NCBI RefSeq assembly: GCF_901709675.1
Contig: NC_051095.1
Coordinates: 989,001-1,053,000, forward strand
Direction: 5' to 3'
Length of the DNA stretch: 64,000 nucleotides
DNA from: Syngnathus acus
Lineage: Eukaryota; Chordata; Actinopteri; Syngnathiformes; Syngnathidae
Positions 25,535-36,874 of this stretch are shown here, piece by piece. Positions within the stretch are counted from its first letter, which is position 1. Each line of letters begins with the position of its first letter. The notes beneath the pieces were generated by a model. That model saw only the letters and a list, made by a program, of their open reading frames with translations. It was not told the DNA's origin and made no database searches. The translations under genes were made by a program, and so were the position numbers.

Positions 25535-28500
25535 TGGACAAAATAGCAACACGACACATTTATATTTGTTGAACACCCCGCTTTACAGGCCGTTCAAGTC
25601 AGTGGGGCCGTCACTAATTTATGACTGAATCGTTTTTACATGCAAAAAGAGAAAAAAAAAGAGAAAACTTGAATTTTAAGAGTGAGCTTTTACAACTGGC
25701 TTGTTTACACGTTGCGTTGGGATCCCGTTTGTTATTACGAGCCTGACCGGATTTCGGTTTCCTCTTCAGCGGCTCTTGTTTCTCACGATCCAGACGAAAA
25801 AAAGGGTTTGTCCGGACCTTTTTTATGGAATACACAAAATACACCCAACTAGGGACGGAGCTCCAACTGAGACTGATTTAATACAGTTTGTTTTACGGCT
25901 ATGCTCGCAACTCAAATAATTATTCCCTCCAAACAAAATTCTAATGTGATTTTTAAAAACTAATCAATTTTAAATCCATATGAATTTTATTCTGCCAAAT
26001 ATTGGAATTGGAATCGACGTTGGGACTAAAAAAAAATCCTGTTGGTCTGACCTAATAATATAGTAAACTAGAATGTAAAAAATCATAAAGGTTTTTTTGG
26101 GCGGGGAGAGGAAAGTTAATTCCATTTTTAAAATTTCATGCTTAAAGTTATTGGACAGAAAACAATGGAAATTGCAAGTACGCGACTGAACTGAACTTGT
26201 ACTCAGGTGAACTGACAGTGGCTGGAGGTCACGTCAGCTGTCGCCACCTAGTGGTGAGGTCCCTGCAGCGCACTGATTTTTGATGGCAACACAAGGCAAA
26301 GAAATTGACATCGTAATGGCTTGTAAGGTGGGCCACTTGTAAGGCAAGGTACCACTTGAGTTCAAACTAACTAGGAAAGTAGGATTACTTTTCTATTAGG
26401 GCATTGGGGCCATCTTTATGCTATCTTGGGACATTTCAAAATGAGCACAGAAACAGCAAATAGGTTAGTTTTTCAGTGAGTAACAGGCGAGGTATACAAA
26501 CTTTTTTTTGTTTTTAAACCTTCCAAGTGTTGAAGTCAGAATTACTGTCAAAGCGGGCAACTTCCCACTGCATTTTTTTTTTTTTAATCTTCAAAAGAGT
26601 TCACAGTTCAAAAATCATAGAACGTCAACAAATCGTTGAGGCATCATCTGAACAAAAACGTTGAGAATGGTATTAACGAGGGCTTTGAGTTTTTTCTTTG
26701 TTTGCGTTCTCAATCCCGGTTGAAGATCAAAAACCGTCTTCGAGCAGCTGGGATCCGGTGAGATCCCAAGGGGTTGGTTGGACAAAAGGAGAAAAACAAA
26801 AAAACACAATCAAAAATGTGAAAACTATTTTATGGGTAATTTATGGCCCAGTGCTGCTTTTTAAATTTTTTTTTTTTTCTTTCTGTATGTTGCATTGTAT
26901 ATAAATATCTCCCTGATTTATATAAATATATATATATATAAAAGAAAATAAACTGACAGTATGCACAATTGGATGTGTGTTTTGCTCCAAACCCAAAAAT
27001 GTTGGACAAGTAGCTTTTCTGTCAAATTTATTTTGAGTACGAAACGGACATTTTTATTGCAGCACACAATCACGCTGTTGAGTTCTTCATTATTAAGGCC
27101 AAGAGTGTGTTTTCGTCTTAGCTTTTCACAGAATGTCGCCATTTAAGATCAGACAAGCATGAAGAAACAAAGACTTAGAAAGAAAAACCAGACAACGTTG
27201 TATTTGTAGCCAAGTACAGGAACGGCTAGGATACAGTTCATCCCTGGGTTGCATAGTTTGCCATCTGCTATTAAAACAACAAATTATGCACCAGATTGAA
27301 CCTTAAAAAATTCTAATTTCCCCCTAGAATACAGTTGTGGTCACTTTGGTGAGAAGTGTGAATCAAAGTTGAGTTACCAACCACAGAATGTGTGTAATAT
27401 GCAAAATAATATTTGTTTATTCGTTTTTTTTTTCAATCTTGAAACCCAACTAATTACAATTCTAAATCCCGTTAAATTTTGAGGCTATTGAGGATTGATT
27501 GGATATGGCTGAGATCCATCTACTAGTATGTTCTGTCTTCACTAGTTTAACACACTCGTTTAACAATCAGTATGTAAGGAAATAGACAAACGAGTTGTTT
27601 TAACGTATTCTTTCACCGTCATAAAAAAGAAATATAAATGGGCAAAATGGGCTACAAAATGAACTTTTAGGGGTTGTGCGTGTTTTTTTTAGGATGGCAA
27701 GCAGCATTTGCGTTGACAAAAATATCAAGCATTAATGAGGAGCTCTGAGAAAATATAGATTAAGACCATGTCAGAGTTTGGTTCAGCTTCATTTAAATAT
27801 ACATTTTAAAGCACACGCACGCGCGCACACAACCACACACAGACCGCAACTTATGCCGTCACTGATTGAAAAAATTTGCCTTTAAAAAATAGCCCAAATC
27901 CTCTTTGCTGACACACGGTAAGTGTTAATATGTTCCTAAACCCTGATAAAGGTCCATCGTGAGCTAGCTACAACGGCCACTTATGAAAAAGGGGAAAATC
28001 ACAGTAGTCCAAATCAACTGGCTCCTTTTTCATGGTTGACACTAAATAAAGGAATCAGTGCAAGAATGTCACCTCTCCAAGTTTTTGTTTGTTTTTAAGA
28101 AAACTACAGTAGCCGGTTTGCCGACTAATCAATCACACGCAGCTACGCAAAGCTCTTTTGGCATTTATTCGATATCCAGCTGAAGGGACAACCGCATCGT
28201 TAGCGAGGCAAAAGTATCTTATTTTGTTAGTACAATGGTGTTTCCTTTTGAGCTTTTCTTTTGAAAGGTCTTAATCCGGTTAGCACGCTCTCACGTTGCT
28301 TAGCTTGCTACGTTAGCATCCCGGTGGCCACTTGCTGAGAGTGACGAGCACACACCTGGGATGAGCAGCTAATGAGGTAACTTGAACTGAGCTGTATTTA
28401 CGCCGTTTCGTTGACTTTATACTTGGTTATTTTACTTTGTGTATATTTGTACTATATTGTTTCGTTGCCATTGTGTTAAATTAGCGGGCAAAGTCAAAGG

Positions 28501-28885
28501 AAACCACTTGTGTCTGGTACTGTATTAGTACTAGTTCAACTAGTGTCTCAATAGGAAGGCCAAAAGAGCAAAGACGGGACCCTTAAACTGGATATCCAGA
28601 CTATCTAATAAATGCTGAAAGCTTTTCAGTAGCAGCCAGGAAAGAATGTGAAGACCTTTAAAAGATGACAGCAGTGAGTTTGAGATTTGCTGAGGCAGTC
28701 TGTGCAGCGGCCAAACCCCAAAGGCCCCCCCCAGGTTTCATTGAATTGCAGACCCCCCAAGTTGTGTAAAAGGCGGAGAAAGGAACTCATCTCCTCTGAA
28801 TGCACACTGGCTGATTAGGGGAGAAAATCAAGAAGGGAAGGAAGGTGAGCACTGAGCAGCATCTGGATTTGATGTCTGTTTTATC
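25347..28885. other. neurl4 / hdlbp convergent 3' regions, no gene seen
   Basis: About 3.5 kb between the stop codons of two convergent genes. It holds a 30-bp poly(T) at 25501-25530, AATAAA on the + strand at 26947-26952 (possible distal neurl4 site) and TTTATT at 28164-28169, which reads AATAAA for hdlbp on the - strand. A CA/CG-rich tract lies near 27812-27835. I see no convincing coding exon. Confidence 0.5.
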
Positions 28886-31800
28886 TCAGAATTTCTTGGG
28901 GCCCCAGGCGGACGTCTGCTTGGGGGCAACGCTTGTCCCAAATGTGGGGAAGTCCTCCGCGCTGCTCATGTCTGGGGCCTGGAAAGCAAAAAGTATTTAA
29001 AAGGACTGTAGGTGACACTTAAATGATTTGTGGTCTCTATGTTGGAGTGAAATAGCTTAACTATTTATGATCTTTGAATGTGTGGGAGGAGCTAACTTTA
29101 GCCTGGGTTGTTAGCTGGAGCATAAAAAAAAAGACGTCAAATGAACTTGGAAGTTACATAAAATTGAACTGCACTTAAAAATTGTAGTGAAATAGAGTAA
29201 AACTTTTAAAAAAAAAAAAAAAAAAGCTTAAGCCATCATATGTATAGTTTGAACATTTAATTGAGTGATTCTTGCCAGTAGAGGGCGCCATTTTAGGTCT
29301 CACCGTGTTCCCTCCGGCGTTCCAGGGTGCGTCGCGCACAACAAAGCCTTTGGTCGGAGTCTTGCTGCCGTCGTCCGGCCCCCCCGCGCCGGTCCCGCCT
29401 CCCCCGTAGCGCGACGGAGGCTTCATGTACGCCGCCAACGTCTCAGTTTCAGTCACGCTGAGCATCTAAAATAGTCCCAGGGGCGAAAACGTCAAGCATT
29501 TTTGTGTCCTGTACTGTCAACAGAGGTGAGCGTCTCTCACGTATTCTTCCTCCAGGTTGATCAGATGCTCAATGGCGTTGTCCACCGTCTCAGGAAGGCC
29601 CGTGACCGTCACTTTGTCAGGTTCGTCCGAACCGGGAGGAGGAAACCGGATGTCAACCTGAAAAATGTACACAAGAGGTAGGAAGAAGAATCCCTCGATT
29701 GACTGCTGGATTTTTTGACTTTGCTCCCTTGAAAGTTTCGGGTCGTTTATTGAACGCCGTCCAAACCTTGAACTCCTCCATGAGCTTGCGGACGGCTTTG
29801 CCGCGGGCGCCGATAATGCGGGCGTGCGTCCGGCGGTCCAGGCGCACGTCTCGGTTCACCATCTTCTGCAAGTCGGCCACCAACTGCTGGATGGCCTGAC
29901 ACGCCTCCTCCACGTTCCCCTCATACCCCGAAACCACGATCAGGTCCTGAGGGCAACACAAAAACAAAACGGAAATTTACGCACCCTCCCTTCTACCAGC
30001 AAGCGCACAGGAGTACGCCGGCCGCCGTGCACCTGCTGTTCATCTCCTTTTTCGGGGAACTGGATGACGACGTTGTGGTCCTTTCGGATTTGAGAAATGA
30101 CCGCCCCTTTCCGGCCGATGATCTTGGGATGAAACTTGGGCTCCACCGATATGGTCACCTTGAAGCTCCGCAGTAACTAGTGCAAAGGGAGAAATGAAAA
30201 TAGCTTCGAGAAGATTGGGATTTTGGCCAGGGATTGCTCACCCGGTCCTCCTGCTCTGCCCGGAGCTCTTTGACGCGGCCCAGCAAGCCCTGCTTGGCTC
30301 GCTGCACGTTAGCCATCAGGCCCGTCACTTTGATCACGTCCCGCTGCATCTCCGGCTGCGGCACCCACATGTTCACCTGCATTGGTGCACAGACATTAAG
30401 GAGCATTGGAAACCACTTTGTCCCCTCAGATTGTCGTTTTTGACATTTTTAATTTTTAATCTTTCATTTTTTATTCAAGTTGGCTTTGGTATACAAGGCA
30501 AGATCAATATTAACCTCGTATTCCTCCATCATTTTTCGGATTCCGTTGCCTTTCTGCCCGATGATGTAGCGATGAAGCTCATTGCAAACTTCCACGTCCT
30601 CCGTGATGGGCACCAAGGCCTGAAAAAGGACAACGGAGGAGGAAAAAACAAGCAAGCGGTGCTTCTTCGATCCAAATCGACGGCGAGGATCTACCAGCAG
30701 GGCAGCCTTGGCCATCTCGCACTTCTCCTCCCGCCCCGATATGGTGACCACGTCACACTTGCGGGGGACAAGCTCCGCCTCTGGACACACGTGTCCGTTC
30801 TCCAAAACCTCTTGACCTTGACGGACGACGATTGAAAAGGTCACACGGCAAAACGTTTGCTAAGCTCCGGACGGACGCGAAGCCGCCGCTCGGGGGGAAC
30901 CTGCGGAGGCGTCGTCTCTCTCGGGGAACTTGATGTGGACCTCGTGCTCGCGGGAGATGTTCTGGATCCGGCTGCCTTTGGGGCCCATGATGGCGCGGTG
31001 GTAGCGCTGAGGGACCGCCACCTCCACGCTCACCCGCGACTCCTGCTCGACCAGAGCACGTATCGACAACAACCCAACCGACGAGGTCAGCGCTCGCTTA
31101 CCAGGTCCTGGATGATCTCCCGTATTCGTTTCTTGGCGGCTTCCACGCAGTCCTTGGCTCCTATGAGGGAAACCCGCCGGCTGTTGGCCCCCGTGCGGGG
31201 GAAGCTCACGACCACGCCGCCGTATTCCTCGGCCAACTGGCGTAGCACCTGGCCTCTTCGGCACACAAAATGTCGGTGGTGGCGAACGTCCACATCCATG
31301 CTGTCCTCCGACACGTCGTCCTGGAGAGGAGAAGCGACCAGTAGAAAAAAAAAAATTGGAACCAGCGACCGTGTACTCTAAATGTAGTGATGTGGCGCGT
31401 GAGCTTTCAAGTTTCACCAGGTTTTTGAGCAGGTTTTCCAGTTCCTCGCGCGCCTGCTGAACGGCTTCCTCTTTGCCCACGATGGTGATCAGCTCCTGCT
31501 GGCCGTCGTCAGCCGACGGGAAGATGATGCGGACGCCCGTCCTGTCGCGAACGCGCCGAACATTGGCGCCGCCGCGGCCCATCAGGAACTTGTGGTGCTC
31601 AGGCTTGGCCTGCAGCTCGGCTGTGAAGTTGCTGACTTGCTGAATGGAAGAGAGCAGACGTGGGTGGAGATTTTGATGGCCAACATTGGTCTTCGGGCTC
31701 TACCTTCTCCTCGGCCAGGTGCAGTAGTTGCCGCCGGGCTTTCTCCACCTCGCCGGCCGGCCCCCTGATGGTGACCCGGTCGGAGGCGGAGCCTTCGGAG

Positions 31801-34800
31801 GGAAAGTGGATATGGACGGCGCCGCCGCATTCCTCCATGATGGCGCGAACCAGGCAGCCCTTGGCGCCGATGAGCGAGTTGTGGAGCTTGGCCGGGATGA
31901 TGACCTCCGTCTCTTTAATGTTGGCCTGGAGAAAGGTGGCGGTGAGACCTTCTGGCTTTCCGGACGCCTTTTTAGCCGAGACTGACCATTTCTCTCTGGA
32001 TGGCGAGGATTCGTTCTCGAGCCGCCTCACAGTTGGCCTTCTTTCCCGTGATGACGATGGTCTCCGAGTTGCTGTTCTCGGTGGGCAGGTCGATCTTGGT
32101 GTTGGTCTCCTCGCGGATCTGCCGCCGATGAGAGCGTTATGAGAACTGAACCGCTCGCCAAAGTTTCTTTGGCGCGTTACCTTTTTGATGTTGGCGCCAC
32201 CTTTGCCGATGATGTTTTTGTGAAACTGCTTGAAGATGGGAACCGAGAGCGAGAAGCTGTTCTCCATCTGCAGGCGAGATTGGCAAAGTGCCAGTCGGGG
32301 GACATTTTTTACAGGCCGGTGTGTTTTGGCACTCGTACCAGATCGGCGATCATTTTCTGGAGGAACTTGGCGCACTTCTCCAACTCGCTCTTGGGACCTC
32401 TCATCTGAACAAGGTTACTCTTCTGCGCCGGGTCGGGGAAGTTGATGATGACCTGGATGAGGTGGACTGGATGAGACTTGCTTCTGCAGCGCAAAGAGAC
32501 CACCTCCTCACCTCGGGGAACTTGTCTCGGACTTCTTTTATCTTCTCTCCCTTCTGGCCGATGATGGTTCGATGGAACTTGTGCTCCACCACCAGATCTT
32601 TGGTCCGCTCGTTCTCCTGGAGAACGCTTTTTTTTCAAGCTGTCTTCCTCACCGTCCGCCGCAGTCAAGTTAACCTCACCATTCTTTGGACCATCTCGAT
32701 GAGTTCCCGGCGAGCCAGCTGGACGCCCTTGGGGTCTCCCTCGATCCGAATCAGGCTGCTTCCGTCTGAGTCCTGCGGGATTCTCACCGACACCTTGTAC
32801 TGCTCCTTAATTCGGTTGACTGGAACGGAAGCGGGAGGTGAAGAAAGCATCTACGCTTTTCTGGTTTTTTCTTTTCTCCAACACTGACTATTGGCGCCGT
32901 TCTTGCCGATGAGATGTCTGTGGAAACGCTGGTTGATGAAGACCTCGGTGTAATCCATCCGCACAAGCTGCGAACAAGTCAAAGAAAGCCCTGATCAGAG
33001 ACTTTCACGGTGGGCGTTCCTCAGCCAGCCAGCCAACCACCCACCAGATCAGTAATGATTTCTTTTAACTGGACCTGAGCCTGCTCCACCTCCTCCGTCG
33101 GCCCCTCCAGGCTGATTTGCTCCTCGCCGTCGGTGAACTCGATGTGAACCTACATACACACACAAGAACTGGTCCTAATTTTCCTCCACCTTCAATTTTT
33201 ATTTATTTTTTTATTGTCCTGTACCCGAGGCAGCTGCTGTGTTATCCGCCCGATGTTTTGTCCTTTCTTGCCTATAATGAAGCGATGCAGCCAGGCCGGC
33301 GCCGTCACATCCACCACCGTCATGCTCTTCGCCTGCCCAGCGGGAAAAAATGTAGTAGCCAAAATATTGCAGTGTACCGTATTTCCTGGACTATAAGTCC
33401 CAGTTTTTTTCATCGTTTGGTGCAACTTGTACTCAGGAGTGACTTGTGTGTTAAATTATTAACACCTTATATCATTTCACATGTTATTTTCACACTGAAC
33501 CACATGAGGGCGCTTTAAGCCTGTGGAATAATTGGAACTGCAACTGACGTAAGCCACTACTTCCGGGGTTGGCCGAGTTGTTTATAAGTGACACAGAGGA
33601 TGAAGATTTCGTCGGATTTAATGGATTTGGATGGTTCGATAAACTTGTTAGCATGTTCGTTTTTTCTATAGTAATTTGAATAACTCTTAATATGTTACGT
33701 CAGGCACGTTTTTAGTTCCGTGTTTGTGTTTATGTAACGTTAGCAATGCTAACGGTGCGATTTAAGTCTATTTCTTTATTATGCATTTCGTGGCTTGTGC
33801 GACTTCTACTCCGGAGCGACTTATAGTCCGGAAAATACGGTATTGCGCTAAAACCATAATGGCTGACATTTGATATTTCATTTCCTTTTGTTCTCACCTT
33901 GGAGTAGACTTGCGTGAGCGCCGGTCCCAGCTTGTCAGGCTCCCCCCGCAGGACGATGGTCTCCGAGCTGGAGTCCAGAGGGGGCATTTCCACCGAGACT
34001 CCCGTGGCCTCCAGGATCTCCTGCAAGGTGTTGCCCTTGGGCCCGATGATGTACTTGTGCTGAGACTTCTTTACCTCCACCGAGATGGTGGTGGTCTTCC
34101 TCTTCTGTCAGGCAACAAAACTCTATTAGGTTATTCTGCCCCCCCCCCCCCCCCCAAAAAAACACTATTATTACTTCTACTATAACTAGTTTAGGAAACT
34201 TTGCAATTCCTTCTCATCTTTTTTTTTTGTTTCGCATGTGTCCGCACCATGTCATCGTAGATGGCGCGAATGCGGCTCAGCGCCAGGGCGACCGCCTCCT
34301 TCTCGCCAGTGATGACGATCTCGTCCTTGGTCAGGCTGGGCGGGGGGACGCTGATGCGAGCGCCAGTTTCCTGACTTAGCTCCTGCGCCAGCCGGCTGTG
34401 CGGGCCCGCGATGAAGGGGTGGAAGGCCTTCTCCAGGGGGAGACGCTCTACAGCACGCTTGTCCTGATGGGCCAAAAAGAAGATGAGGAAAGTACATCAT
34501 GGTTGATAGAATTTTTTTTACATGCTTTAGAGTTTTTTTTTTTTTTATTAATGGGAATTTGTGGAGGTTTGCAGTGTAGGGGTACCTCAGGGCAGCGCCT
34601 TAGGGCCCTTCTTATTTTCTCTTTTTACAAACGGCTTGACATTAAAGTTAAATTCTATAAATCCAGTTTGGATGATGATGAGATGCTCCAGATATATGAC
34701 GCTGAGTATTTGATCATCTGCTACAAAAATGATGCACATAAATGCAACTGGATCAACAGTTGCGTTCTGCTACCTGGACGTATCCTGGTGTCTTATTTTT

Positions 34801-36542
34801 TTTATACAAACATTCTGAATGAGTCTAACATCAAGTATTTCTAATCTGTCGGCATATCCAACCTGCTCGGCAGAGATCAGCAATATCTCATGGCGCGCCT
34901 TTTCAATGCCCTCCTTGGTACCGGTGATACGGATGTTGGTACTGGTGTCGTCCGGGCGCGGAATAACGATCTTGGTCGCCGTCTTCAGCTCGAGTTCTTG
35001 CAGCTTTTCGCCGTTCTTGCCGATGACAAAGCGATGGTGCTCTTTGGGGATGACCAGCGCGGCCCAAGCCTGGCCATTTCGGGGGAAGGAGATGAACTGG
35101 CGCCTTACTGATTGAAATAGAAATTTTCCATTTTCTGACCTGAGTCTGTAGTCTTGCCACAATCTCCTTGCGGGCCTTCATGACAGAGTCCAGTTTGCCC
35201 GTGACCATGATGGACAAGCCCTGGTCCTTAGCTAGCGACAGCTCAATGTGAGCTTCGGTCCGCTGCATGATGTCCAAGCACACTTTCGCTTCTTCACCCT
35301 CCCCAAATTGGCTGTTGTCCTTGTAGCGCCGTTCCTCCACGGGCACGTGGAAAACCTGCGATGCAGCAGGTCCCATTCTTACTTCTTTTGAGGAGATATT
35401 TGCTCCATTTGCTTTTTTTAAGTATTTTATCTGCCTTGATGCAAATGTTGCTTTGCAAGGGTGTGGGTTTTTCTTTTTTTTTTTTTATTCCAATTTGATC
35501 ATTTCCAATTTTAGCTCTAATATGATACTGCTCGCATCCAATTGCAGATTCTTTTTTTTTTTTTTAGCCTGGCCACTTTTGGCAGCTGTTTTGAAATTGT
35601 TTGAATTCCTAAATCAAAACGTGTATGTAACCAAACCAGATAGCTCTGCCTTACCAAAAGTCTGCCATCTTGATGCTAACCCACAATGCAAAGCACCATA
35701 GACAGGCTGACCAAACTAGAATGGATACTGCGCGCCTTAAAACAAAACCATGTCAAAAGACAAAACAGTTCAAAGACGGACAGGGAATAAAGCAATACTC
35801 GCGGGCCTTTTTTTGGGGGTTGGGTTAGTTTACATTATTCTTCGTTACCCATCAAATCTTGTGGTGTGAAATCACACACTTCAAGACTTTCAAATATTTG
35901 AAAAACCCCCCAAACTATTTGATGCTCTGGACAAGAAGCGATCCTCTAATAGACGCAAAAGCAATCTCGAAAATGCCAGATTGTGTCATGTCGAGGGATA
36001 AAGTCGTCATGAGCGCCCAGCGTCCTTGTTGGCAAAGCTACCTGAGTAATGACGGAAGCTTTGATGGGTCTGATCTTGCTCCCCCACGCAGGAGCCGCCT
36101 CCCCCGCCTTCTCCCCTGGCGCGCCCTTCTCCGGCAGCGGAGGGAAGGCCTCCAGGTAGGTGGGGATGTATGCCTCATCCTCCGGGACGCAGCCTGCACC
36201 GCAGAGGTGAGGAAGAAAAACAAAAATAAACACTAGCTACTCCAACATATTTACCTGGAAATTTTCAAAAATTTATTTTGATATATATTTTTTATTTTAC
36301 TTGAAATTATTTTATATTTGATTTTTTTTTTTATTTATCATTAGGGTAAGCAGGTGGCTTTAGAAGAGGGAGGCGGGATATGGAAAGACAAACTCCAGAT
36401 AGCCTCCACACAAGTGCGATTAAAAAATGGACAGGTGGGCTTTTGCCCCGCCCTCCAAAATCTTACCTGTGATCTCCCGCTCCCTCAGGCCGCTGCGGTG
36501 CTCTGCAAAGCTCTCGGGGGTCAACAGTGCCACTGAGCTCAT
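28886..36542 (-). CDS. hdlbp: Vigilin (HDL-binding protein, 14 KH domains)
   Basis: Cytoplasmic multi-KH RNA-binding protein linked to ER-associated translation, tRNA and sterol homeostasis. Twenty-six coding exons in transcription order: 36542-36467, 36193-36042, 35355-35140, 35069-34863, 34463-34248, 34104-33898, 33332-33225, 33149-33045, 32967-32889, 32819-32680, 32616-32512, 32452-32339, 32267-32181, 32118-31987, 31925-31704, 31639-31418, 31320-31102, 31042-30901, 30816-30695, 30619-30515, 30376-30242, 30176-30033, 29946-29767, 29657-29541, 29465-29304, 28978-28886. Phases close to 1268 aa, the same length I recall for human vigilin. It starts MSSVALLTPESFAEHRSG. GXXG loops are visible in 12 of 14 KH domains (for example IIGPKG, IIGKKG, IIGRKG, IIGARG). 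The second (FIAGPHSR) and tenth (FVCRRGQV) are degenerate, as in mammals. The C-terminus GFVVRDAPW...SAWGPKKF is conserved. Fish may have two copies; I cannot tell which this is. Confidence 0.96.
33377..33840. mobile_element. TA-flanked palindromic element, copy 4 (hdlbp intron)
   Basis: It begins CCGTATTTCCTGGACTATAA and ends TTATAGTCCGGAAAATACGG, with TA flanks. At ~464 bp it is longer than the other copies and has a unique interior. It lies in the intron between hdlbp exons 6 and 7. Termini match the 174-bp copies with a few changes. Confidence 0.75.
34520..34850 (+). mobile_element. LINE reverse-transcriptase remnant in hdlbp intron (antisense to hdlbp)
   Basis: On the + strand 34579-34608 encodes GVPQGSALGP, followed by FLFSLFTNGL: the conserved RT motif of non-LTR retrotransposons (GVPQGSVLGPLLFSLYIN in intact elements). 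About 80 bp further, in another frame, LQIYDAEYLIICYKND resembles the YADD-containing segment. The frame change and missing DD mark it as dead. It lies in the 399-bp intron between hdlbp exons 4 and 5. The exact LINE clade is not determined. Confidence 0.7.
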
Positions 36543-36568
36543 GGTTCAAGACTTCTTCCGCTATTCCA
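36543..36568 (-). other. hdlbp: hdlbp 5' UTR portion of the ATG exon
   Basis: On the - strand TTTGTTGCAG ends at 36569 and is followed by 26 nt of leader before the ATG at 36542. This gives a good acceptor for an upstream non-coding exon. Confidence 0.6.
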
Positions 36569-36795
36569 CTGCAACAAATGAGCACAATCAAAGTTCAAGT
36601 TTGTCACTGACATTCCAAGTAGTCGGACAAAAAGGTAAAGAATGATTCGCCGGTTAACAAAACACATCGCTAATTTCCAAATGTTGCATAGGTGAGCTTC
36701 TGTGTCAATTTAGTTTATCAAGATGGTGACACTCTACTGATGCTTATGTTGTTGTTGTTTTTTGGTATTGTGACAACACAGGTGCAGAGTTTCAC

Positions 36796-36874
36796 CTGCA
36801 CAGGTCAATTGCCAGCAAGTCCGTCCAGGTTGCGGCTACCGGCGGCGCTTCAGTGCCAGTCTCGTTTTAAGCTC
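36796..36874 (-). other. hdlbp: Likely non-coding 5' exon of hdlbp
   Basis: On the - strand a segment is bounded by ATGTTTTCAG and by CAG/GTGAAA. It is GC-richer than its surroundings and would splice to the acceptor at 36569. It has an in-frame stop (TAG) and is taken as 5' UTR. This is inferred from splice signals only. Confidence 0.45.
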
